Source of the DNA: JBBSEZ01 sp038239195
GTDB taxonomy: Bacteria > Planctomycetota > Planctomycetia > Gemmatales > Gemmataceae
Reading direction: 5' to 3'
NCBI GenBank assembly: GCA_038239195.1
Contig: JBBSEZ010000387.1
Span: 1 to 9,542, forward strand
Length of the DNA: 9,542 bases
Below the pieces are notes generated by a model. The model saw nothing but the letters and a program-made list of their open reading frames with translations. It searched no databases and had not been told where the DNA came from. This document shows, piece after piece, positions 1 through 6,398 of the stretch (the first letter of the stretch is position 1; every line of letters starts with the position of its first letter). The position numbers and the translations under genes are program-made.

Positions 1-408
1 GAGGATGGCGGCGAAGGAGGGGTTGTTCGTCAGGTTGATGGCGAACGACTTCAACGTGCGTTCGATGGGGGCGTTGCTGTCGTAGGAGACCGTGGTGATC
101 GCCCCCCCGTCCAGGTCGCGCAGCACCATCGACTTGATCAGGTCGTTGACGTCGCTCACGGGGAAGGCCAGGTCAACCCGCGTGTTGCCCTCGACGGAGC
201 CCTCGCGCTGGAAGTAGCCCACCCCGCTGGAGAACAGCACCACCTGACCGAGGTCCAGCTTCGCCAGCGTCGCCTCGCCGGCCGGCTGGGCAGCATGCTT
301 TGGTTCGCCCTTCTTGCCATCGGCGAGCGAGCGAGAGGCATAGAGGGCGAGGAAGGACGCGGCGATGGCCAGGGTAGCTGCCCCGGCGAACATCCAGGCA
401 CGACGCAT
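1..408 (-). CDS. Secreted DUF4139/MuiA-like protein, N-terminal part (runs off window)
   Basis: Reading from the ATG at 408 down to base 1 gives 136 codons with no stop, so this is the 5' part of a longer gene. Residues 1-30 form a signal peptide: Arg at 2-3, a hydrophobic stretch at about 6-23, and a small-residue site near SLA. A Lys/Pro/Ala linker follows. A conserved-looking block starts at residue 51, with VVLFSSGVGYFQREG at 56-70, then a 'DVNDLIKSMVLRDLDGG' segment and a 'SYDSNAPIERTLKSF' segment. From memory, this pattern matches the N-terminal region of envelope proteins annotated as DUF4139/mucoidy-inhibitor-like in planctomycetes. The specific role is unknown. The start is supported by AGGGAGA upstream at a spacing of about 5. 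The Clp-N gene lies 125 bp upstream on the same strand. Family assignment is moderate; that it is a secreted coding sequence is strong. Confidence 0.8.
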   Translation of the reverse strand, partial: MRRAWMFAGAATLAIAASFLALYASRSLADGKKGEPKHAAQPAGEATLAKLDLGQVVLFSSGVGYFQREGSVEGNTRVDLAFPVSDVNDLIKSMVLRDLDGGAITTVSYDSNAPIERTLKSFAINLTNNPSFAAIL

Positions 409-439
409 GAGGATCTCCCTTGCTGGCAGGAGGAAAGGG

Positions 440-472
440 GGTGCGGGCCCGCGCGGGGGCCATGCGCGCACC
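440..472 (-). terminator. GC-rich hairpin between the Clp-N gene and the DUF4139-like gene
   Basis: GGTGCG (440-445) pairs with CGCACC (467-472). Directly inside, GGCCC (446-450) pairs with GGGCC (457-461). This gives an 11-bp GC-rich stem with a 5-base bulge (462-466) and a 6-base loop. It lies about 60 bases past the Clp-N stop and about 30 bases before the next start codon. No clear U-run follows on the minus strand (CCCTTTCC). It may be a weak terminator or attenuator, or a chance palindrome in GC-rich DNA. Confidence 0.35.
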
Positions 473-533
473 GGAGGTTATGCCAACAAGAGACGAGCCA
501 GGAGGGCGGATGGTTTGGGGCGAGGAGGCCCGG

Positions 534-1073
534 TCACTTTTTGCTCTTCTCGCCGCGTTCGTTGTCCCAGCCGTGATGCTCGGCCATGACGGCGAGCTCG
601 GTGAGCTTGGCGGCAGTGACGCCAATGCGCTGGAAGCACTCGGCGACGATGCTGTTGGGGGCGGTTAGCAGGCTGATGAGCAGGTCCATCGGCGTGATCT
701 TGCTGCGGCGATGATCGACGGCGCGGTTGAACGCCTCGCGCAGCAGCCGGATGACGTTGTCGGACAGGAACTCGCGGTTGAGGGCCATCACGGCCTCGTC
801 CTCGCCCTCCTCCTGGTGGAACAACTCCTGAAACTGACTGAGGAGCTTGCCGAGGTCGGCCTGGAGCCGTTCGCCCCAGTTGCGGAGGCTGGGGTCCGGC
901 ACGGCGAGGAGCCCCATGAAAACGTGGGGGCTCCGCAGGCTGTCCCAGCGGGTCTCGCGGGCCAGCCGGATCGACTCGCGCAACGCCCGGACCGCCTCGT
1001 CGGTGAGCAATTCGAGGCGGAGACGACCGCCCGGCTGAAAGATGTCGTCGGTGGGTTCGTCAGGCGTCGCCAT
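534..1073 (-). CDS. Stand-alone Clp N-terminal (ClpR) double-repeat protein
   Basis: The protein has 179 residues. Two copies of the Clp-N repeat are visible: about 23-80 (LTDEAVRALRESIRLARE, then SPHVFMGLLAVPD) and about 103-160 (LSDNVIRLLREAFNRAV, then TPMDLLISLLTAPN). A Glu-rich linker (residues 86-94, QEEGEDEA) joins them. In ClpA, ClpB and ClpC this domain docks substrates and adaptors onto a AAA+ unfoldase. Here no Walker A or Walker B segment follows, and the protein ends in a short basic tail, so it is a free N-domain. Mycobacterial ClpC2 is a known stand-alone example and binds ClpC-targeting ligands; a decoy or adaptor role here is inference. The ATG at 1073 has GAAGGA nine bases upstream. 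The reading frame stays open far upstream of it, including a 'CPDCW' stretch, but no good start codon or SD was found there. The gene is divergent from the gene at 1545. Confidence 0.85.
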   Translation of the reverse strand: MATPDEPTDDIFQPGGRLRLELLTDEAVRALRESIRLARETRWDSLRSPHVFMGLLAVPDPSLRNWGERLQADLGKLLSQFQELFHQEEGEDEAVMALNREFLSDNVIRLLREAFNRAVDHRRSKITPMDLLISLLTAPNSIVAECFQRIGVTAAKLTELAVMAEHHGWDNERGEKSKK

Positions 1074-1225
1074 GGGACCATGTCCTTCACTGGTAGGAAA
1101 GCCCACGCCGTTGATTATGGCCCAGCAGTCCGGGCAACGCAAGGGCTCCCCGTCCCGCCCCGCCTGTTCCTTCAGGATACGCGGCCGGTCCGCGTCAGAC
1201 AACGCCGAGGGCCTCCCGACGCGCC

Positions 1226-1416
1226 GAAGAGATCGAACAGCAGGCAACGAAGGCAACGAAGAAAGAAGAGAAGGAAAGCATCTGGAAGGGGAGCAAAGCA
1301 CCGTCCCACACGAGATTGAACAGCGAAAAGCAGCCGAAGAGGAGGGCGCTGCCTTTCTGGCTCCTTGCTCTCTTTGCTTTCTTCGTTGCCTTCGTTGCCT
1401 TCTGTTCGATCTCTTC
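1226..1416. repeat. Long imperfect inverted repeat (about 46-bp arms, about 100-bp spacer)
   Basis: The left arm, 1226-1270, starts GAAGAGATCGAACAG and continues with GGCAACGAAGGCAACGAAG. The right arm, 1370-1416, is its near-perfect reverse complement: CTTCGTTGCCTTCGTTGCC, then CTGTTCGATCTCTTC. Differences are limited to a couple of bases and small indels near 1241 and 1401 and at the inner end. Each arm also contains a short internal tandem repeat, GGCAACGAA twice. An RNA copy would fold into a long hairpin. From memory, similar 'GGCAACGAAGGCAACGAAG' sequences recur between genes in planctomycetes, so this may be a dispersed REP- or MITE-like element. That needs a genome search. Confidence 0.85.
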
Positions 1417-1498
1417 TGTCTGCTCCGTGCTTCGTCCTCGCTCCGATTGCGAAAACCGAGCGATTTGTTCTTGATCTTCCAGCGCGAGCCTTTCAACA

Positions 1499-1514
1499 TG
1501 CACGGTACGTGCCA
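1499..1514 (-). promoter_or_regulatory. Possible sigma-54-like (-24/-12) site pointing toward the Clp-N gene
   Basis: Read on the minus strand from 1514: TGGCACG, four bases (TACC), then GTGCA. The invariant GG and GC are ten bases apart as required, and one base differs from the TTGCA half of the consensus. A transcript would start near 1488 and carry a leader of about 415 bases, including the whole inverted repeat, before the Clp-N start at 1073. The same bases form a palindrome (GCACG-gta-CGTGC, 1500-1512), so an operator for the plus-strand gene is an alternative reading. Confidence 0.3.
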
Positions 1515-1544
1515 TCCTCGAACCTCTTGTGCAAGGGCGCAACG

Positions 1545-2579
1545 ATGAACCTGCGGAAGATTGCGAAAAGCCTTCTGGTCACCCTCCTCGTCGTCGGGCT
1601 GGGGGCCTTCGCGACCGGGGCCGACGAGAAAGACAAGGACAAGGACAAGGAGGAACTGCCCAAGGTCAAGCCGGCCGATCCCGGCACGCTCGTCATCCTC
1701 GACTCGGCCGGGAAGGAGCAGAAGGTGAAGTCGTGGCGCTTCACGCGCGGCACCACCAAGCTCACCTGGCTGGTGGCGGAGGAGAAGCCGGCCCCCAAGA
1801 AGGAGGAGAAGCCGGCCCCCAAGGCAATCGCCGCCGGCCCGCCCGAGGCGCTGATCTTCCGCGACGACCTCCGCGTCCACTTCGAGGAAGGCGCCGTCGC
1901 CCTCATCCCGCTCGACCGCTTGCGCGCTCTCGATTTCGACGCCGAGAAGAAGACCGTGACGGCGCGCGTCGCCACGAGCGGTAAGGGCGAGGACGTCGTG
2001 CTGACCGGCTCGACGCGCTACGCCGCCATCAACCAGCTCACCATCGAGGCCGACGTCGATCTCGGCGAGGCCGGCGTGGCCTCGCTCACGTTCCAGGGGG
2101 GCGGGGCCCGCAACAGCATCCGCGGCATCCGCTTCCCGGGGCCTCGGGTGCCGGCGCAGGTCGCGGGGCGCCCCGCCGTGGTGGTCGCGGTCGATAAGTC
2201 GATCAAACGGGCCCACAAAGTCAGCGACCTCACGCCGCTCTACCAGGTCGGCCGCGGCGCGGAGAAGTTGATGCCGGCGCTGATGTTCAAGAAGACGTTG
2301 AAGCTGGACGTGAGCAAGATCAAGAAGATCGTCGCCCCCAGCCCCGACGACCGCGAAGTCGTCTGGGAAGTGACGCACGGCGAGAACGCGCTGAGCCTGA
2401 CCCTGATCGAACGGCCAACCTTCGGCGAGAGGAGGATGGAGCTTCGCGGGCTGCTCGGCAAGTCGGCGGTGGGCTACCGACTCTTCCCGCCTCACGCGAT
2501 CTCGGAAGTGATTTTCGATTCGTCCGAACTGCCCAAGGAAGAGAAAGAGAAGGAAAAGGAAAAAGACAAGGACGAGTGA
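1545..2579 (+). CDS. Secreted Lys/Glu/Asp-rich protein of unknown function
   Basis: The protein has 344 residues and no family I can name. Residues 1-26 are a typical signal peptide (MNLRKIAKSLLVTLLVVGLG, then a site near ATGA). A charged KDKDKDKEE stretch follows, then a domain starting 'PGTLVILDSAGKEQKVKSW', and an E/K/P linker (79-93) made of a duplicated 8-residue unit. A beta-rich body covers about 100-325, and the tail from 330 is almost pure Lys/Glu/Asp. The body has the look of a secreted beta-sandwich (alternating hydrophobics such as VVLTGSTRYA and LTIEADVDL), but that is inference. The ATG at 1545 has AAGGG seven bases upstream and is the only start that begins with the signal peptide. 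The gene ends at or just before the DUF58 gene, so co-transcription is likely. Confidence 0.8.
   Translation: MNLRKIAKSLLVTLLVVGLGAFATGADEKDKDKDKEELPKVKPADPGTLVILDSAGKEQKVKSWRFTRGTTKLTWLVAEEKPAPKKEEKPAPKAIAAGPPEALIFRDDLRVHFEEGAVALIPLDRLRALDFDAEKKTVTARVATSGKGEDVVLTGSTRYAAINQLTIEADVDLGEAGVASLTFQGGGARNSIRGIRFPGPRVPAQVAGRPAVVVAVDKSIKRAHKVSDLTPLYQVGRGAEKLMPALMFKKTLKLDVSKIKKIVAPSPDDREVVWEVTHGENALSLTLIERPTFGERRMELRGLLGKSAVGYRLFPPHAISEVIFDSSELPKEEKEKEKEKDKDE
1779..1823 (+). repeat. 24-bp in-frame direct repeat coding an E/K/P linker
   Basis: The unit GAGGAGAAGCCGGCCCCCAAG plus AAG (1779-1802) is repeated at 1803-1823 without a mismatch over 21 bases. It encodes EEKPAPKK followed by EEKPAPK in the secreted protein. 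Identity at third codon positions points to recent duplication by slippage. Confidence 0.9.
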
Positions 2580-2668
2580 CGTGTCGCGATCCGGCCCGCA
2601 ACGCTTCTGCGAAGCACCGCTCGACCATCGTACCTCGGTGGATCAATCTCTTCCTGCTGGACGTTGCG

Positions 2669-4687
2669 ATGACCACACGTGGCTTCTGGTGTCTGTTCTT
2701 CGCGGTCCTCATGGCGCTCGTGGGGGCCCTGGCGGAGCAGTCGGCGCTGGTCGTCGCGGGCCTGGCCCTGCTGTTGTGGTTCTCGTGGGAGTGGCTGACC
2801 TTTGCCGTGCGCGTGCGAGCCCTGGTGCGCGGGCTGCGGGCGAGGCGCGACGTCTGCGACGAGCGCGGGCCGGTGGCGACGCTGTGGGCGGGGCGCGGCT
2901 TCGAGGTGCGCGTGTCGTTGAAGGTCAAGGGGGCAGGGGCCCTTCCCTACGTCGTCGTCACCGACCTCGTGCCGTTCGGCGTCGAGCACGTCAAAGGGCC
3001 CACGTACGTCCAGGGGGCCTTCGAGAAGGGCAAGCCGATCGGGATGGTGTATCAGGTGCGCTGCCCGAACGCCGGCCTGGCGCGCTTCGAGGGGCTGCGC
3101 GTCGAGGTCGCCGACCTCCAATGCTTCTTCTACCACGTGCATTTCGTCCGCGCCCCCGTGGTCTACCGGGTGATGCCGGCCCCGCGCCCCGTCTCCGGCC
3201 GCCATCCGGCCGGGCAGAAGCAGCACAACCAGTTGCTCCCGCCGGGGGCCCACCGCCTGCGCCAGCCGGGCAGCAGTAGCGAACTGCTCGACCTGCGCGA
3301 CTACCAGGCCGGCGACCCGCCGCGCACCATCGCCTGGAAGGTGTCGGCGCGGCGCGACCGGCTCATCACCAAGGAGTTCGAGAGCGAGGTGCCGGTCCGC
3401 TGCACCCTCTTCCTCGATACGTCCACCTCGGTCCGCGTGCCGTCGGCCCACGTCGAGCGCAAGAAGGAGGGGCGCAAGCGGCGGGCCATCCTCGACCTCG
3501 GCGCCAAGCCGCTCGATCGGCTGATCGAGCTGGCGGCAGGCATCATGCAGGCCAACAAGGCGATGCGCGATCTCACCGGGCTGTGTTTGTTCGACGAGCG
3601 GAGCGCCCGAAACTGGCGCCCCGGCCGAACCGGGCATCAGCAGACCGCGATGCTGGAGGCGCTGGCGGACGCCGGGGGGCTGGCCCCCTCGGTGCCGCGG
3701 GCCGACCCGGACCTGCTGCTGCCGACGGCCTACGCGCTGGCGGAGGAAGTTTATCCGGAGCTGTTGCGCTCCGACGTCAACGCGATGCCGTGGTGGCTGA
3801 CGTGGTTCGTGGCCTTTCCGCGCTACCGGCGGCGCTGGCGAGGGCTGTGGGACCTACTACACCGCGCCAAGTTACGGCTTTTGTGGCTCGGGTTGTTCGG
3901 CGTGCCGATGGGGCTGCTCGTCGCCAACGTCGTCGCGCTCTTTCTCGACTGGCTGCCGGACTGGGGGCGCGGGCTTCTGTTCCAGCTTTTCGTTTTCGGG
4001 GGCCTGCTGGCCTCCCCGCTGGCCACGGGGGCCTTTCTACTGAGCCTGCTGGTGTCGTGGCGCCGGCGCCGGCTGACTCGCTGGCGCAAGAAGCTAGCGG
4101 CCGTCCTGGCAGTGCGCTACGGGCCGCGCTGGGGCGGCCTGGAGGCCTTGCTGGAGGACGACGACCTGTTCGCCGCCGCTCAGCAGCGCTTCCTGAGCGA
4201 GCATCAGGTGCCGTTCGCCGTGTCGCTCTACGACCAGGATGGCCGCTATCTGCTGGCGGCGCCCGAGAAGGTGAGCGTCCTGGCGACGGCGCTGACGCGG
4301 GCGGTGGGCAAGGGGCACGACAACGAGCTCTTCGTCCTGCTGGCCGACGTGCTGGAGTTGGACGATCGCCTTGGCCCGCTGCTCCAGGCGGTGCGCGTGG
4401 CGCTGAGCCGGCACCATCAGGTGGTGCTCGTGTGTCCCTGGCCGGCCGGCCTGCCCTTGCCCAGGGAGGACAGGGGCAAGCGGCGCCTGCCGGAGCTGTC
4501 GCCCGACGCTCCGCTCCACCACCTGCTGACGCGCGCCGATACGATGCGCTTTCATGCCGCCTACGCCCGCATCCGCCGGACGTTCGCGCGGCTGGGGGCC
4601 CTGGTGGTGTGTGCGGGGAGCGAGGAGCCGTTGCCGCTGGTGCTGGCCAGGCTGGAGCGGCTGCGCACGGCGGGGAGGAGACGGTGA
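2669..4687 (+). CDS. DUF58 membrane protein with vWA MIDAS motif and an inserted membrane segment
   Basis: The protein has 672 residues. Residues 5-45 form two membrane helices. The DUF58 signature follows at about 207-240 (DLRDYQAGDPPRTIAW, then SARRDRLITKEFESE). At 250-254 the sequence DTSTS fits the D-x-S-x-S metal site of von Willebrand A domains. DUF58 proteins usually act with MoxR AAA+ ATPases in envelope or maturation complexes. Unlike a compact DUF58 protein, the vWA-like region is interrupted by an Arg-rich and Trp-rich stretch plus hydrophobic segments at about 403-428 and 432-464, before resuming near 500 (FAAAQQRFLSEHQVPF, then HHQVVLVCPWP at 582). The ATG at 2669 begins directly with the membrane hairpin but has a weak SD. 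A GTG at 2576, overlapping the previous stop by four bases, would add 31 unremarkable residues and cannot be excluded. The gene overlaps the next one by one base. Confidence 0.88.
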   Translation: MTTRGFWCLFFAVLMALVGALAEQSALVVAGLALLLWFSWEWLTFAVRVRALVRGLRARRDVCDERGPVATLWAGRGFEVRVSLKVKGAGALPYVVVTDLVPFGVEHVKGPTYVQGAFEKGKPIGMVYQVRCPNAGLARFEGLRVEVADLQCFFYHVHFVRAPVVYRVMPAPRPVSGRHPAGQKQHNQLLPPGAHRLRQPGSSSELLDLRDYQAGDPPRTIAWKVSARRDRLITKEFESEVPVRCTLFLDTSTSVRVPSAHVERKKEGRKRRAILDLGAKPLDRLIELAAGIMQANKAMRDLTGLCLFDERSARNWRPGRTGHQQTAMLEALADAGGLAPSVPRADPDLLLPTAYALAEEVYPELLRSDVNAMPWWLTWFVAFPRYRRRWRGLWDLLHRAKLRLLWLGLFGVPMGLLVANVVALFLDWLPDWGRGLLFQLFVFGGLLASPLATGAFLLSLLVSWRRRRLTRWRKKLAAVLAVRYGPRWGGLEALLEDDDLFAAAQQRFLSEHQVPFAVSLYDQDGRYLLAAPEKVSVLATALTRAVGKGHDNELFVLLADVLELDDRLGPLLQAVRVALSRHHQVVLVCPWPAGLPLPREDRGKRRLPELSPDAPLHHLLTRADTMRFHAAYARIRRTFARLGALVVCAGSEEPLPLVLARLERLRTAGRRR

Positions 4688-5448
4688 TGGCTCGCGAACG
4701 GGACCAGACGATACGCGATCCCGCCGAGGGAGGGATGCCGCTGGGGGTGCGCGACTACAAGTTGATGGGGCTGATCGCGCTATTGCTGGTGACGGTGGTA
4801 CTGCTCCACGACGGGATGAGCTACTGGAGCGCGGTGGTGCTGCTGCTCGGGCTGGTGTCGCTGCAGACGTCGTGGAGCATCGGCCCACCGCTGCTGATGA
4901 TGGTGCTCACCATTCTGATGGTGTTCCGCAATCGCATCACGGGCAACTGGGCAAGCTATCGTCAGCGGATCGATCCGCTGACCGACGTCGCCCTGGCCGT
5001 CGGCATGCTCGCCTACGTCGCCGCGCAGTATCGCCTGATGACGCTCGTTCGCCGGGGCCGCCCGTTCGACGGGCGCCGCCACCCGCGGGCGACGGAGGGC
5101 GTGCGCAGCCCGGCGCTGGTGACCGGGCGCGAGGTGGTCTATCTGCTGGTGAGCGTGGGGACGTTCGCCCTGGCGGCGTTCATCGGCTGGCGCTGGCTGT
5201 GGAACGAGTTGTGGTATCCCCTGGTGCGAGTGCCGCGCGACCTGTGGTTCGCGCTGGTGTTGCTGTGGATCTTCGCCGTCGCCCTGCTCGTGGCGAGCGC
5301 GCTGCTGGGGTATCTCCGTTGGGCGAGCGCCTCGGGGATGGAAAGTTTGCTCTATTTGCAAGACCAGGCGTGGGCGGCGACGCGCGGGGAGCAGCGTCGG
5401 CTCCAGCGCTGGCTGGTGTGGGCGCGGCTGCGCAAGGAGAGGCCATGA
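4687..5448 (+). CDS. Multi-pass membrane protein, DUF58 operon partner
   Basis: The protein has 253 residues. About six hydrophobic segments are visible: 26-40, 46-60, 65-80, 98-118, 149-169 and 186-211. A basic loop at 119-150 and a basic, Trp-rich C-terminal tail complete it. I do not recognise a catalytic motif. In DUF58/MoxR clusters a transglutaminase with an N-terminal membrane domain (TgpA type) commonly follows DUF58. The layout here resembles such a membrane domain without the enzyme part, but that comparison is inference. The ATG shares one base with the DUF58 stop (TGATG) and has GGAGGAG six bases upstream, which suggests translational coupling. Confidence 0.85.
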   Translation: MARERDQTIRDPAEGGMPLGVRDYKLMGLIALLLVTVVLLHDGMSYWSAVVLLLGLVSLQTSWSIGPPLLMMVLTILMVFRNRITGNWASYRQRIDPLTDVALAVGMLAYVAAQYRLMTLVRRGRPFDGRRHPRATEGVRSPALVTGREVVYLLVSVGTFALAAFIGWRWLWNELWYPLVRVPRDLWFALVLLWIFAVALLVASALLGYLRWASASGMESLLYLQDQAWAATRGEQRRLQRWLVWARLRKERP

Positions 5449-5792
5449 ACTTTCGGCTGGTGCGCGACGTCGTTGGCTGGGCCCTGTTGTGGGCGCGCGA
5501 GATCGCCGGGTGGGCCCTCCTTCTCCTGGGCCTGGGGGCGTTCTACGTCGTCTACGATTTCTGCGAGCAGCACTTCATCCTCGAAGCCGGGCTCTTTCTC
5601 GTCGCCGCCATCTTCATTTTCCGCGGCGGGATTCACCTGCTCAAGGTGGCCGTGGCGGCGCGCGTCTGCCGGCAGGCTCAGGAGCAACTCTACCCCGCGA
5701 CGGCGCCGGCGCCCGAACGCAAGCGCGGGCGGGAGCTGCCGGGGCTATCGGCGATGACCTCTCGCGAAACGACAAGCAAGAATGCCGACTGA
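5445..5792 (+). CDS. Small two-helix membrane protein, last gene of the DUF58 operon
   Basis: The protein has 115 residues. Hydrophobic segments at about 20-37 and 46-75 suggest two membrane passes (the second may be one long helix or two). A hydrophilic tail rich in Arg, Lys, Pro and Thr follows from residue 83. It has no recognised family. Its start overlaps the previous stop by four bases (ATGA), and AAGGAGAG lies about five bases upstream, so it is very probably made together with the 253-residue membrane protein and DUF58. It converges on the zinc-ribbon gene with only 19 bp between the stop codons. Confidence 0.8.
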   Translation: MNFRLVRDVVGWALLWAREIAGWALLLLGLGAFYVVYDFCEQHFILEAGLFLVAAIFIFRGGIHLLKVAVAARVCRQAQEQLYPATAPAPERKRGRELPGLSAMTSRETTSKNAD

Positions 5793-5811
5793 ATCCCAGC
5801 CCCGGCGCGCT

Positions 5812-6243
5812 TCAAGACGATCGGAGCCCGAGGACCATGAGGGCGAGGCCGGCCCAGTTGGTGAGCGTGAGGAGGGTGCCGAGGAGGATGGCCCCCTTGG
5901 CGGGTACGTGGGCGGTGAACTCGGGATCGCCCCGGCCGCGGCGCTGGGCGTCGAGGGCGAGGACGACGGCGAGCGGGCCGAGGACCAGGCCGGCGCCGGG
6001 GAAGAGGCCGTAGACGGAGAGTTGATAGGCGCGGAGGGCGCGCCGGTTGGGGCCGGCGACGTTGGCGGAGAAGGGCGTCTCGGATTCTTCCCCGATGCCG
6101 CGCCGCCGCGGCTTCCTGGGACGGGCGGGGGTGACGGCGACACTCGCACCTACCTGGAGGGGCGGGGCGACGAGGGCCGTGCGACAGGCGGGGCAGGTCG
6201 TCGCGTCGGCAGGGGCCTCGGTCTGGCAAGCCGGACAGCGCAT
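5812..6243 (-). CDS. Zinc-ribbon membrane protein
   Basis: The protein has 143 residues. A zinc ribbon opens it: CPAC at 3-6 and CPAC at 17-20, four cysteines ready to bind one metal ion. A basic Pro/Arg linker follows (about 40-50), then two hydrophobic segments at about 78-98 and 116-140. The second half resembles the DUF4190 type of small membrane domain (LGPLAVVLALDAQRRG, then GAILLGTLLTLTNWAGLAL), but I cannot confirm the family. I chose the ATG at 6243 because it puts the first CxxC at the usual position next to Met. An in-frame ATG at 6288 would add 15 Pro/Arg-rich residues. Neither start has a strong SD. No function can be given beyond a membrane-anchored zinc ribbon. Confidence 0.75.
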   Translation of the reverse strand: MRCPACQTEAPADATTCPACRTALVAPPLQVGASVAVTPARPRKPRRRGIGEESETPFSANVAGPNRRALRAYQLSVYGLFPGAGLVLGPLAVVLALDAQRRGRGDPEFTAHVPAKGAILLGTLLTLTNWAGLALMVLGLRSS

Positions 6244-6398
6244 GGGGCGGGGGGCCCTTGGAGGGAGCGAGCGAAGTCCAGGGGACATTAGCAGCGCGAG
6301 GGCTGTGGGGTCAAGTTGTGCTGCACGCCCTGTTCGGCCGCGCTGGCCGCCGCTAGATCAGCAGAGAGGCCCTTCTCCCGGTTGCCCGAGAGCGCAGC

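Larger units (their letters stand above)
1074..1544. other. Divergent intergenic region with no convincing gene
   Basis: These 471 bp separate the divergent Clp-N and secreted-protein genes. They hold a long inverted repeat (arms 1226-1270 and 1370-1416), whose left arm is purine-rich and whose right arm is pyrimidine-rich on the plus strand. They also hold a small palindrome GCACG-gta-CGTGC (1500-1512) inside a sigma-54-like site. Several frames are open across the region, but their translations are low-complexity (Arg/Gln- or Cys/Leu/Phe-rich), as expected from reading a repeat rather than a gene. Promoters for both genes must lie here; no convincing -35/-10 pair was found. Confidence 0.7.

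Noticed and set aside
1042..1548. A 168-codon plus-strand frame across the intergenic region
   Set aside because: It overlaps the Clp-N start on the opposite strand, runs through both arms of the inverted repeat and yields compositionally odd text (Cys/Leu/Phe runs). No RBS and no recognisable domain.
534..2495. A 653-codon open frame on the minus strand
   Set aside because: Only its last 179 codons are a real protein (Clp-N). The rest is antisense to the secreted-protein gene and the inverted repeat and reads as low-complexity Arg/Leu/Gly text, a by-product of high GC.
3583..4686. Upstream part of a long plus-strand frame that continues into the 253-residue membrane protein
   Set aside because: It overlaps the DUF58 gene in another frame and reads as Ala/Arg/Gly-rich text. 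The real start is the coupled ATG at 4687 with its own SD.
6291..6324. Possible leader hairpin before trpE (GCAGCGCGA with TTGTGCTGC)
   Set aside because: Nine pairs form only with two G-U pairs, the loop is 16 bases, and there is no tryptophan-rich leader peptide, terminator alternative or T-box element. Too weak to list as a regulator.
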